This document shows, piece by piece, positions 36,591-44,910 of a stretch of 64,000 nt of DNA. The stretch comes from Nocardioides humilatus (lineage in GTDB: Bacteria; Actinomycetota; Actinomycetes; Propionibacteriales; Nocardioidaceae): contig NZ_VUJV01000005.1 in assembly GCF_008373755.1 (NCBI RefSeq), positions 117,148 through 181,147 of the forward strand, read 5' to 3'. Numbering within the stretch: the first letter of the stretch is position 1; every line of letters begins with the position of its first letter. Both the position numbers and the translations under genes were made by a program. The notes beneath the pieces are model-generated. The model did no database searches, had not been told where the DNA came from, and saw only the letters and a list, made by a program, of their open reading frames with translations.

Positions 36591-38258
36591 ATGGCGGGTA
36601 CGGCGAGCCCCGGGCGACCGGGCGGCGCTCGGCGCGCATCGCGGTCCGTCCGTGTCTCTCGGCGCGAGCGTAGGCAGCTCCGCGCCGCCGCGTCCGAGTC
36701 GTACGTCGGCAAGCGCGCGCGTCGGCCAGGCGATCCCGTCCTCGAGACCTCCGCCAGCCCCGCAGGAGCGCGGCCGCGCGGCGGCCGGCGGGCGCTGCGG
36801 CCCCGCGAGCGCCGTACGCGCGGACTGCCGGGCACCCTGGGCCTGACCTTCATCTCGGCGATGATCCCCGGCACGGGCTACCTCTTCGCGAAGCGCAAGC
36901 TCGCCGGCTGGATCGTGCTCGTCGGCTGGGCCCTCGTGTTCGGCGCGGTGGTCTGGTACTTCTTCCACGACCACGACCTCGCCGCCTCGCGCAGCCGGGT
37001 GGTCGAGCTGGTCTTCAACCCGCGCGCCCTGCGGATCATCACCCTGGTCATCGCGGTGCTGTTGACGGTGTGGCTCTTCGTCGTCTGGACCTCCTACCGG
37101 CTCATCCGGCCGCGTGAGCGGCCCCAGTGGCACACCGTGGTCGGCAACCTGGCCGTGATCGTGTTCTGCCTGATCTTCGCCGCACCGGTGGTGCGCGGCG
37201 CCCAGTACGCCGTCGCGACTGCCGACTTCGTCGACAAGGTCTTCACGCACAACGAGGTCGCGACGACGCCCAAGGACCGCACCGCCAAGGACCCCTGGGC
37301 GGGCACCGACCGGGTCAACGTGCTGCTGCTGGGCGGCGATGGCGGCGAGGGACGCGAGGGCGTCCGCACCGACAGCATGATCCTGCTGAGCATGGACACC
37401 CAGACGGGCAAGGCAGTCACGTTCAGCCTGCCGCGCAACATGGCCAACGCGCAGTTCCCCGAGGACAGCCCGCTCCACGACGCCTATCCCTACGGCTTCC
37501 AGAACGGCGACCCGGCCAACGGCGAATACATGCTCAACGCGGTCTACCGCAACGTGCCCGCCGTCCACCCCGGCATTCTCGGCAAGAGCACCAACGAGGG
37601 CGCCGACGCGATCAAGCAGGCGGTGGAGGGCACCCTCGGCATCCCGGTCGAGTACTACGTGCTCGTCAACCTCGAGGGCTTCAAGGAAGTCGTCGACGCG
37701 ATGGGCGGAGTGACCGTCAACATCAACGAGCCGATCGCCATCGGTGGCAGCACCGATGCCGGCGATCCCCCCGACGACTACCTCGCACCCGGTCCCGACC
37801 AGCACCTCAACGGCTTCCAGGCGCTGTGGTTCGCGCGCGGACGGTGGGGCTCTGACGACTACGAGCGCATGGACCGCCAGCGCTGCATGGTCGACGCGAT
37901 CGTGCAGTCCGCCGATCCGGGCAGCCTGCTGCTGCGCTACCTCGACCTGCTGAAGGCCGGCAAGGAGATCGTCTACACCGACATCCCGCGGGAGCTCGCC
38001 TCGGCGTTCGTCGAGCTGGCCCTGCGCGTCAAGGACGCCAAGGTGAAGTCGGTGGTCTTCAAGTCGTCGGCCGAGTTCAGTTCCGCCGACCCCGACTTCG
38101 ACTGGATGCGCGACATCGTCCAGCGCGCGATCGATCCGCCGGCGAAGAAGCACCACGGGGAGAAGAAGGACCCGGCCGACGACCCCGACGACGCCTGCGC
38201 CTACAACCCGACGGGCGAGACGGTCGAGGACGCCGAGGCCCACGACGCCGCCTACTGA
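36591..38258 (+). CDS. LytR-CpsA-Psr (LCP) family cell-wall protein
   Basis: A 555-residue protein: a long Arg-rich cytoplasmic N-terminus (1-80), several membrane segments between about 85 and 210, and an extracellular LCP domain from about 240. LCP landmarks include VNVLLLGGDGGEGREGVRTDSMILLSMD, FSLPRN, the MGGVTVNI strand, and FARGRWGSDDYERMDRQRCM. LCP enzymes attach glycopolymers to peptidoglycan. The multi-pass N-terminus is unusual compared with the single-pass classical family. RBS GAGAGG before ATG 36591. Confidence 0.88.
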   Translation: MAGTASPGRPGGARRASRSVRVSRRERRQLRAAASESYVGKRARRPGDPVLETSASPAGARPRGGRRALRPRERRTRGLPGTLGLTFISAMIPGTGYLFAKRKLAGWIVLVGWALVFGAVVWYFFHDHDLAASRSRVVELVFNPRALRIITLVIAVLLTVWLFVVWTSYRLIRPRERPQWHTVVGNLAVIVFCLIFAAPVVRGAQYAVATADFVDKVFTHNEVATTPKDRTAKDPWAGTDRVNVLLLGGDGGEGREGVRTDSMILLSMDTQTGKAVTFSLPRNMANAQFPEDSPLHDAYPYGFQNGDPANGEYMLNAVYRNVPAVHPGILGKSTNEGADAIKQAVEGTLGIPVEYYVLVNLEGFKEVVDAMGGVTVNINEPIAIGGSTDAGDPPDDYLAPGPDQHLNGFQALWFARGRWGSDDYERMDRQRCMVDAIVQSADPGSLLLRYLDLLKAGKEIVYTDIPRELASAFVELALRVKDAKVKSVVFKSSAEFSSADPDFDWMRDIVQRAIDPPAKKHHGEKKDPADDPDDACAYNPTGETVEDAEAHDAAY

Positions 38259-38296
38259 CGGCGAGTCCTAGCGGTCTCTGGTCGCCAAGCGCCAAG

Positions 38297-39022
38297 ATGT
38301 CCGGCGTGACGACCAACGAGGAAGCCCACCGGATCGCACGGGAGAAGGGCGTCAGCGGCCCGCTCTACCTGGTGGTGAAATACACCGCGGCGCTGCTCTT
38401 CCGGATCATCTGCGGGTTCACCGCGACGGGCAAGGAGAACGTGCCCAAGAAGGGCCCGGTCGTCATCGTGCCCAATCACAAGAGCTTTTGGGATCCGTTC
38501 TTCGTCGCCATCGTCCTGCGCCGCCCCGTCCACTTCATGGGTAAGGCCGAGCACTTCGAGGGCCCGATGGCCGGCTTCTTCCTGCGCCTGGGCGCGTTCC
38601 CCGTACGTCGCGGGGAGTCCGACGCCGAGGCGCTCGCCACCGCCCGGGCGATCCTCGCCCGCGGCGACGCGCTCGCGCTCTTCCCCGAGGGCACCCGGGT
38701 GCGCGACGAAGGGCTGGGCGCACCCAAGCGCGGCGCCGCCCGCCTCGCCATCGAGGCCGGGGCTCCCATCGTGCCGGCGACCATCACCGGCACCGAGAAG
38801 CGCCGCTGGCCGCTCCCGCGCAAGGTGCGGATGGTGTTCGGCACGCCGGTCTCCGTCGAAGGGCTGGAGGCGACGCCTGAGGACGCCGCCGAAGCCATCG
38901 GCCAGGCCTGGCCCCAGGTCGAGGAGGAGTACGCCAACTGGCAGAACCGGGCCGGGATCATCGCTGCCGGCGCTGCGGCCGTCGGCCTCGGTGCCTGGGT
39001 CATCAAGAAGCGTCGCGGCTAG
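38297..39022 (+). CDS. plsC: Lysophospholipid (1-acylglycerol-3-phosphate) acyltransferase
   Basis: A 241-residue PlsC-like acyltransferase. The catalytic NHKSFWD (HX4D variant) is followed by the substrate motif FPEGTRVRDEGLGAPKRGAA and VPATITGTE. A short membrane helix is at about 30-45 and another at the C-terminus (GIIAAGAAAVGLGAWVIK). It starts 38 bp after the LCP gene. The name reflects the family; the exact lipid substrate is unproven. Confidence 0.85.
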   Translation: MSGVTTNEEAHRIAREKGVSGPLYLVVKYTAALLFRIICGFTATGKENVPKKGPVVIVPNHKSFWDPFFVAIVLRRPVHFMGKAEHFEGPMAGFFLRLGAFPVRRGESDAEALATARAILARGDALALFPEGTRVRDEGLGAPKRGAARLAIEAGAPIVPATITGTEKRRWPLPRKVRMVFGTPVSVEGLEATPEDAAEAIGQAWPQVEEEYANWQNRAGIIAAGAAAVGLGAWVIKKRRG

Positions 39023-39029
39023 TCCACCG

Positions 39030-39096
39030 CTGGTTTGAGGTGCGAGCGCCCGACCAGCCGCTGGTTGAGGTGCGAGCGCAGCGAGCCTCGAAACCG
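39030..39096. repeat. Short partial repeat unit in the acyltransferase 3' region
   Basis: CTGGTTTGAGGTGCGAGCGC and CTGGTTGAGGTGCGAGCGC occur 31 bp apart, and the second continues into GCGAGCCTCGAAACC to form an imperfect hairpin. Similar ggTTCGAGGCTCGC-type elements are familiar between Nocardioides genes (from memory). It may act as a bidirectional terminator between the acyltransferase and the convergent Asp-rich protein gene. Confidence 0.55.
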
Positions 39097-39101
39097 ACGC
39101 A

Positions 39102-40010
39102 TCAGTCGTCGTCGACGGGACCCGTCCCGGGCCCGTAGAGCTCGATCTCCTCGAGGGTCGGCGGCGTCGAGTCGATGTCGTCATCGACGTCGATCTCCTT
39201 GACCACCGCTCCTGCGACAAGGTCATCGACCGAACCGTCCCGGTGCTTCCCGCTCGCCCGGTCGTCCTCGGGCTCCTCGACGGAGATCTCGGTGTCCTCG
39301 CCGACGAGGAAGGTCAGTCCGTCGGCGCCGGACCGGGCGATGACGAGCGTGCCGGAGACCTCGTCGAAGCTCTCGATCGTCCCGAGCAGGTCGTCGTCGT
39401 CCTCGCCGCCGTCGCGTCCGCACCGATCCTCGAGGGAGTCGTCGTCGTCCTCGTTGGACTCGCCGTCGTCGTCGGAGTCGGAGTCGCCGTCGTCGGTGCC
39501 GTCGTCGTCGGAGTCCGCGTCGTCCTCATCAAGGCCGAGCTCGTTCTCGTCCTCGTCGTCGACGTGGTCGTCGTCGCTGTCGTCGTCATCCCCACGGCAC
39601 GTCTCGTCGCTGTCGTCCTCGTCCTCGTTGTCGGTGCCGTCGTGGTCCGAGTCCTCGTCGCCGTCAGGAGTACCGTCGTCGTCGGTGTCGGAGTCGTCGA
39701 CGTCCGTGTTGCGACGGTCGTCGTGGACCTCGTCGCCATCGTCGTGGCCGTCGCCGTCGGAGTCCTCGTCCGCGGGTTCGGATCGGTGCCGATACTCGCC
39801 CAGGTTGCGCAAGCCATCGCGATCCAGGTCTCGCCGTGCATCGTCGACCGTGGGGTCGAGACCATGCCGCCGTTCCCAGCGGTCGGGCATGCCGTCATGG
39901 TCGCCGTCGGCGGCGTTGGCCGGCGCGGCCAGTGCCCAGGGGCCAGCCAGAGCGAATGCGGTGCCGGTGACGGCCGCGAGGACGCGGCGTCGTCGGTTGT
40001 ACGGGTTCAT
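39102..40010 (-). CDS. Secreted Asp-rich thrombospondin-3-like/DUF5666-like protein
   Basis: A 302-residue exported protein. A signal peptide (about 1-33, ending PANAAD) is followed by about 160 residues extremely rich in Asp/Glu, with DSDGDGHDDGDE-type thrombospondin type 3 calcium-binding motifs starting with DGDHDGMPDRWERRHG. The C-terminal segment TIESFDEVSGTLVIA ... GAVVKEIDVD resembles DUF5666. It probably binds calcium outside the cell. Two DosR-like palindromes lie 70-106 bp upstream. Its antisense long frame is a coding shadow. Confidence 0.78.
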   Translation of the reverse strand: MNPYNRRRRVLAAVTGTAFALAGPWALAAPANAADGDHDGMPDRWERRHGLDPTVDDARRDLDRDGLRNLGEYRHRSEPADEDSDGDGHDDGDEVHDDRRNTDVDDSDTDDDGTPDGDEDSDHDGTDNEDEDDSDETCRGDDDDSDDDHVDDEDENELGLDEDDADSDDDGTDDGDSDSDDDGESNEDDDDSLEDRCGRDGGEDDDDLLGTIESFDEVSGTLVIARSGADGLTFLVGEDTEISVEEPEDDRASGKHRDGSVDDLVAGAVVKEIDVDDDIDSTPPTLEEIELYGPGTGPVDDD

Positions 40011-40079
40011 CAGTTCCTCCCTCTCCCGAGGAAGGGTCTACCGGTCTGACCGCGCGTGCGACAGCCGAACGCGTGAGAA

Positions 40080-40116
40080 GGGGACGTTGGTCCCCTGGTC
40101 CGATGACCTTCGGTCA
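40080..40116 (-). promoter_or_regulatory. Two DosR-like boxes before the Asp-rich gene
   Basis: GGGGACGTTGGTCCCC (40080-40095) is a perfect 6-4-6 palindrome of DosR type. TGACCTTCGGTCA (40104-40116) is a second palindrome with the GACCTTCGG core. They are 70 and 94 bp before the Asp-rich gene on the minus strand and about 115-150 bp before the IPT/TIG gene on the plus strand. Confidence 0.55.
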
Positions 40117-40229
40117 CCCGCGTGGAGTCGGTCGGACTGGTGTGTTGCACGGCTCATTGACACCCCGTCCACGCCAAGGTGAAATCGCGGTTCACAGGAC
40201 GGTCCGGGTCCGGCTTCGCTCTACAGGTG

Positions 40230-43200
40230 ATGGGGACCAACAAAGTGGGCATCGGACGAACAACTGCAACCGCTGCGCGGGGCCGTCTCGTCACCGGGGT
40301 GTCGGCGGCCGTCCTGGCGGGCGCCCTGGCCATCCTCCCTGCTGGGCCCGCCGCGGCCGTCGGACCGACGATCTCGTCGGTCTCGCCGACTTCTGGGGCC
40401 ACCGGAACGCCGGTGACGATCGTCGGCTCAGAACTGGTCAACGGCTGTGGGCCGATCACTGAGGACGGGACCAGTCGGGTCCCGACGGTCACGTTCGCCG
40501 GCGTACCGGCCACTGTCACCTCATCGGGCCCGACGAGCATCAGCGTCACCGCCCCTTCGAATCCTCCGGGGACGGTTGCCGACATACGGGTGACCGATTG
40601 CAACGGCGCGGAGTCGCCTGTCGTGGCCGCGGCCCGCTTCACCTACCTGCGGCCGACAGTCACTGGAGTTTCGCCGGCGACCGGCAATCCGGGGACGTTC
40701 GTCACCCTTTCGGGGACCAACTTCACCGTCGGATGTACGGCGGGTGCGCGTCCTACGGTCCGCTTCGGCAGCGCGGAGGCGGAGATCCCTGGCTCGCTCA
40801 GTGCGTCGTCGATCGTGGTCAAGGCACCCGCAGGCGTGCATCCCGGTGTCTACGACGTGACGGTCGTCAGCTGCGCCGGCGACACGTCGGCCGTTACGAG
40901 CGCTACCCGTTTCACCTACACCGGTCCGGTCGTGGCGGGTGTTTCGCCCGCAGAGGGCAAGGCATCGACGCAGGTAAACATCACCGGCTACGGACTGGGC
41001 TCCGGTTGCACGGCGACCGTCCACCCAGTCGTCAGATTCGGGACCGAGGTCGCCGACCCCGGCGGCGGCTCCTACAGTCCTGCCAGCATCACCGTGCGTG
41101 CGCCTGCTCACGCTGACGGTGCGGTCGACATCACGGTCACCGATTGTCAGGGGGACAGCTCGGCGATCACCAGTGCCGACCGGTTCACCTACACACGGAC
41201 ACCTTCGGTGACTGCAGTGACCCCGAGTGAGGGTGTGATCGGCGCGGAGCTGACGGTCACCGGGGCGAGGTTCACGGCCGGCTGCACGTCCTCGGCCCTG
41301 CCGCGGGTGAGCATCGGCGGGACCGACGTGACGCCGACCGATGTGAGCGCGACGTCGCTGAAGGTCCTCGCCCCACCGCACTCGGCGGGTCCGGTGGCTG
41401 TCACAGTGACTGACTGTGATGGTGACGCTTCCGCGGGCGCCACGACTTACAGCTACCTGGCACCGACGGTCACCCGAGTCTCGCCCAACGCTGGCAACCC
41501 GGGCTCGCAGGTGACTGTCAACGGGACCAGCTTCACCTCTGGCTGCGTGACGGGCCTCGGCGTGGCCATCATCGACGATGTGGAGGTGCCGTTGTCCGAC
41601 GGTGTCGGCCCGTCGGACGTCGCGCTCCAGTTCACCGTTCCGAAGATCGGCGGCGGTACCTACGACGTTCAGATCCGGAACTGTCAGGGTGATGTGTCTC
41701 CCGTGGTTGCGGCCGACCGTTTCACGGTCACGGCGCCGCCGCTTCCGAAGGTGAAGCGAGTGGCGCCCAACAAGGGCTACACCGGCACGCAGATCGAGAT
41801 CTCGGGTTCCGGTTTCCTGGGTGGGTGTGGTGAGCCGTTCCCGTACCCGAAGGCGGTGTTCATCGGGGACAGGGAGATCACCACGGAGCCTGTTGACCCG
41901 AACCGGGATCGGATCGTGTCGTTCACCGACACCAAGGTGGTGGTGCGGGTCCCGCTGCACTCGGCAGGCACCGTCGACGTGCGGGTGCGGAACTGCAGCT
42001 TCGACACGAGCCCGATAGCAACGGCGGCCAGGTTCACCTACCTGGCGCCGAAGGTATCCAAGGTGGCGCCGAGCAAGGGCTACACCGGCACGCAGATCGA
42101 GATCACCGGGACCGGTTTCCTCAGTGGCTGTGGTGAGCCGTTCCCGTTCCCGAAGTCGGTGTTCATCGGGGATACGGAGATCACCACGGAGCCTGTTGAC
42201 CCGAACCGGGATCGGATCGTGTCGTTCACCGACACCAAGGTCGTGGTGAGGGTTCCGCGGCGTTCTGCGGGCACCGTCGATGTGCGGGTGCGGAACTGCA
42301 GCTTCGACACGAGCCCGATAGCAACGGCGGCTAAGTTCACCTACCTGGCTCCGAAGGTGACCAAGGTGTCGCCGGACAAGGGCTACACGGGTACGCAGAT
42401 CGAGATCACCGGGACCGGTTTCCTCAGTGGCTGTGGTGAGCCGTTCCCGTTCCCGAAGGCCGTATCGATCGGCGACACGGAGATCACCCTGGAGCCGTTC
42501 GACCCGAACCGGGATCGGATCGTGTCGTTCACCGACACCAAAGTGGTGGTCAAGGCTCCGCCGAAGTCGGCGGGCAGCACGGTCGATGTGCGGGTGCGGA
42601 ACTGCAGCTTCGACACGAGCCCGATAGCAACGGCGGCCAAGTTCACCTACCTGGCTCCGAAGGTGACCAAGGTGTCGCCGGACAAGGGCTACACCGGCAC
42701 GCAGATCGAGATCTCGGGGTCCGGTTTCCTGGGTGGGTGTGGGGAGCAGTTCCCGTTCCCGAAGTCGGTGTTCATCGGGGATACGGAGATCACCACGGAG
42801 TCTGTTGACCCGAACCGGGATCGGATCGTGTCGTTCACCGACACCAAGGTCGTGGTCAAGGTTCCACTGCGCTCGGCGGGCACCGTCGATGTGCGGGTGC
42901 GGAACTGCAACTTCGACACGACGCCCGTGGTGTCGGCCGATCAGTTCACCTACCTGGCTCCGAAGGTGACGAACGTGTCGCCGGACAAGGGCTACACGGG
43001 TACTCAGATCGAGATCACCGGGACGGGTTTCCTCAGTGGGTGTGGGGAGCAGTTCCCGTTCCCGAAGTCGGTGTTCATCGGGGATACGGAGATCACCACG
43101 GAGCCTGTTGACCCGAACCGGGATCGGATCGTGTCGTTCACCGACACCAAGGTCGTGGTGAGGGTTCCGCTGCGTTCTGTGGGCGCCGTCGATGTGCGGG

Positions 43201-43868
43201 TGCGGAACTGCAGCTTCGACACGAGCCCGATAGCAACGGCGGCCAAGTTCACCTACCTGGCTCCGAAGGTGACCAAGGTGTCGCCGGACAAGGGCTACAC
43301 CGGCACGCAGATCGAGATCACCGGGACCGGTTTCCTGGGTGGGTGTGGGGAGCAGTACCCGTTCCCGAAGTCGGTGTTCATCGGGGACACGGAGATCACC
43401 ACGGAGCCTGTTGACCCGAACCGGGATCGGATCGTGTCGTTCACCGACACCAAGGTCGTGGTGAGGGTTCCGCTGCGCTCGGCGGGCACCGTCGATGTGC
43501 GGGTGCGGAACTGCAACTTCGACACGACCCCCGTGGTGGCGGCCAAGTTCACCTACCTGGCTCCGAAGGTGACCAAGGTGTCGCCGGACAAGGGCTACAC
43601 CGGCACGCAGATCGAGATCACCGGGACCGGTTTCCTGGGTGGGTGTGGTGAGCCGTTCCCGTTCCCGAAGTCGGTGTTCATCGGGGATACGGAGATCACC
43701 ACGGAGCCTGTTGATCCAAACCGGGATCGGATCGTGTCGTTCACCGACACCAAGGTCGTGGTCAAGGCGCCGCCACATGCCCCCGGGACCTACAACCTGA
43801 GGGTTCGGAACTGCAGTTTCGACACTTCGGCCGCGGCATCTGCCAGTACGTTCAAGTACCTCGGCTAG
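40230..43868 (+). CDS. Secreted IPT/TIG-repeat protein, 12 domains
   Basis: A protein of about 1212 residues made almost only of IPT/TIG immunoglobulin-like repeats. A signal peptide (VTGVSAAVLAGALAILPAG, then PAAAVG) precedes five divergent repeats (each beginning like PTVTGVSPATGNPGTFVTL) and seven nearly identical repeats of about 101 residues (KVSPDKGYTGTQIEI ... VRNCSFD). Each repeat has two conserved Cys (GCGEPF and RNC) that could make a disulfide. No LPxTG or other anchor is seen; it ends in YLG. The start is uncertain: GTG 40179 is also possible. Role is probably adhesion or surface structure. Confidence 0.82.
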   Translation: MGTNKVGIGRTTATAARGRLVTGVSAAVLAGALAILPAGPAAAVGPTISSVSPTSGATGTPVTIVGSELVNGCGPITEDGTSRVPTVTFAGVPATVTSSGPTSISVTAPSNPPGTVADIRVTDCNGAESPVVAAARFTYLRPTVTGVSPATGNPGTFVTLSGTNFTVGCTAGARPTVRFGSAEAEIPGSLSASSIVVKAPAGVHPGVYDVTVVSCAGDTSAVTSATRFTYTGPVVAGVSPAEGKASTQVNITGYGLGSGCTATVHPVVRFGTEVADPGGGSYSPASITVRAPAHADGAVDITVTDCQGDSSAITSADRFTYTRTPSVTAVTPSEGVIGAELTVTGARFTAGCTSSALPRVSIGGTDVTPTDVSATSLKVLAPPHSAGPVAVTVTDCDGDASAGATTYSYLAPTVTRVSPNAGNPGSQVTVNGTSFTSGCVTGLGVAIIDDVEVPLSDGVGPSDVALQFTVPKIGGGTYDVQIRNCQGDVSPVVAADRFTVTAPPLPKVKRVAPNKGYTGTQIEISGSGFLGGCGEPFPYPKAVFIGDREITTEPVDPNRDRIVSFTDTKVVVRVPLHSAGTVDVRVRNCSFDTSPIATAARFTYLAPKVSKVAPSKGYTGTQIEITGTGFLSGCGEPFPFPKSVFIGDTEITTEPVDPNRDRIVSFTDTKVVVRVPRRSAGTVDVRVRNCSFDTSPIATAAKFTYLAPKVTKVSPDKGYTGTQIEITGTGFLSGCGEPFPFPKAVSIGDTEITLEPFDPNRDRIVSFTDTKVVVKAPPKSAGSTVDVRVRNCSFDTSPIATAAKFTYLAPKVTKVSPDKGYTGTQIEISGSGFLGGCGEQFPFPKSVFIGDTEITTESVDPNRDRIVSFTDTKVVVKVPLRSAGTVDVRVRNCNFDTTPVVSADQFTYLAPKVTNVSPDKGYTGTQIEITGTGFLSGCGEQFPFPKSVFIGDTEITTEPVDPNRDRIVSFTDTKVVVRVPLRSVGAVDVRVRNCSFDTSPIATAAKFTYLAPKVTKVSPDKGYTGTQIEITGTGFLGGCGEQYPFPKSVFIGDTEITTEPVDPNRDRIVSFTDTKVVVRVPLRSAGTVDVRVRNCNFDTTPVVAAKFTYLAPKVTKVSPDKGYTGTQIEITGTGFLGGCGEPFPFPKSVFIGDTEITTEPVDPNRDRIVSFTDTKVVVKAPPHAPGTYNLRVRNCSFDTSAAASASTFKYLG
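41748..43868 (+). repeat. Seven near-identical 303-bp tandem repeats
   Basis: Units start at 41748, 42051, 42354, 42660, 42963, 43266 and 43566; the periods are 303, 303, 306, 303, 303, 300 and 303 bp. Long stretches (TGACCCGAACCGGGATCGG and around) are identical in all. Variants (EISGSGFLGG versus EITGTGFLSG; CSFDTSPIATA versus CNFDTTPVV) occur in mixed combinations, suggesting gene conversion. Confidence 0.95.
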
Positions 43869-43878
43869 GTCTGACGCG

Positions 43879-44649
43879 TCAGTCCTCGTCTCCACCGCCC
43901 CAGGTGAGCGAGTAGACCTCGAACATCGCGGCGAAGGTGGTGCCGAGTCGCGACCCGGACTGTCTGCTGTTGCCCTCCAGGAACTCTCGCGCGCTCCAGC
44001 CCTCCCAGCCCAGGCCCTCGATGTAGGCGGCGTGCGCTTCGAGGGACGCGACGCCCGCGTCGAAGGTCTCGGTCGTGTCGGCCGCGTGGCGCGCCTCCGG
44101 CGAACCGGCCGCCCACACCGCGCGGCAGCCGCCCCAGGGCTCCAGCCCGTCGATCAGCTGCTCGGGGAAGATCCAGCGGTTGCCCGCGTCACGGACACCG
44201 TCGAGCACGGCGCGGCCCGTCGCGATGTGGTCGGCCTGGTTGAGAGCCCCGGGCCCGAACGTGTCGCGGAAGTTGCCGGTGATGACGATGTCGGGCCGGT
44301 GCTGGCGGACCAAGCGGGCGATCGCTGCACGCATCTCGAGGCCGTAGACGAGCACCCCGTCGGGGAAGCCGAGGAAGTCGACCGTGTCGACGCCCACGAT
44401 CCGGGCCGACTCGATCTCCTCTGCCTCGCGGACGGCTCGGCATTCGTCGGGGTGGAGACCGTCGATGCCGGCTTCGCCGCTGGTCACCATGACGTAGCCG
44501 ATGGTCTTGCCCTGCCCGGTCCAGCGCGCGATCGCCGCCGCGGCGCCGTACTCGACGTCGTCGGGGTGCGCCACGATCACCAGGGCGCGCTCCCAGTCCT
44601 CGGGCAGGTGCTTGAGCGGTGGGGGCTTGATGTCCATGCGTCCGAGCAT
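43879..44649 (-). CDS. PIG-L family deacetylase
   Basis: A 256-residue metal-dependent N-deacetylase of the LmbE/PIG-L/MshB family. The zinc-binding AHPDDVEYG is at about 27-35 and the later NQADHIATG supplies the next ligand His. Relatives act on GlcNAc-inositol, mycothiol precursors or bacillithiol conjugates; the substrate here is unknown. ATG 44649 or the in-frame ATG 44637 (MDIKPP) may be the start. It converges with the IPT/TIG gene. Confidence 0.87.
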   Translation of the reverse strand: MLGRMDIKPPPLKHLPEDWERALVIVAHPDDVEYGAAAAIARWTGQGKTIGYVMVTSGEAGIDGLHPDECRAVREAEEIESARIVGVDTVDFLGFPDGVLVYGLEMRAAIARLVRQHRPDIVITGNFRDTFGPGALNQADHIATGRAVLDGVRDAGNRWIFPEQLIDGLEPWGGCRAVWAAGSPEARHAADTTETFDAGVASLEAHAAYIEGLGWEGWSAREFLEGNSRQSGSRLGTTFAAMFEVYSLTWGGGDED

Positions 44650-44707
44650 CGCACTGCTGGGCGTCGTTCCGGGGACATGAACGACGATCGATAGGCTCCC
44701 TCTCCGA

Positions 44708-44781
44708 GGGGCGGTAGCTCAGTCGGTTAGAGCAGAGGACTCATAATCCTTGGGTCGTGGGTTCGAGCCCCACCCGCCCTA
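44708..44781 (+). tRNA. tRNA-Met (anticodon CAT)
   Basis: A cloverleaf is formed by acceptor GGGGCGG with CCGCCCT, TA, D-arm GCTC...GAGC, anticodon loop CTCATAA with CAT, and T-arm GTGGG-TTCGAGC-CCCAC; discriminator A. The loop context is that of elongator tRNA-Met. A lysidine-modified tRNA-Ile2 is an alternative that the sequence alone does not fully exclude. No clear terminator follows before the next gene. Confidence 0.9.
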
Positions 44782-44810
44782 CCCACACGAGTGCCGTGCA
44801 GCACAGCAGA

Positions 44811-44876
44811 TACGTGTTAGCACGGTTCTTGGCGAGATCGTGCCGGATCAGAATGGTGGTCGTTGACCACGACGTC
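44811..44876 (+). promoter_or_regulatory. Upstream region shared by the PRITN-type secreted paralogues
   Basis: TACGTGTTAGCACGGTTCTTG (44811) is nearly the same as the block at 46797 before the paralogue, and GTGGTCGTTGACCAC (44855-44869), a palindrome, resembles GTGGTCGTTTGAC at 46899. These are likely promoter or operator elements duplicated along with the genes. Confidence 0.4.
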
Positions 44877-44910
44877 GGCGCTCGGGCCTTGCTCTTTCGA
44901 AGGGGAACCC

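Noticed and set aside
39243-40049. Val-rich frame on the plus strand over the Asp-rich gene
   Set aside because: Reverse complement of Asp (GAC/GAT) codons gives Val; a shadow.
41748-43868. Regular repeats as a CRISPR array
   Set aside because: Period of 303 bp, in frame, protein-coding; no short repeat/spacer structure and no cas genes.
40521-43895. 1124-residue antisense frame over the IPT/TIG gene
   Set aside because: Produced by codon bias of the repeats; no family sequence and no start signal.
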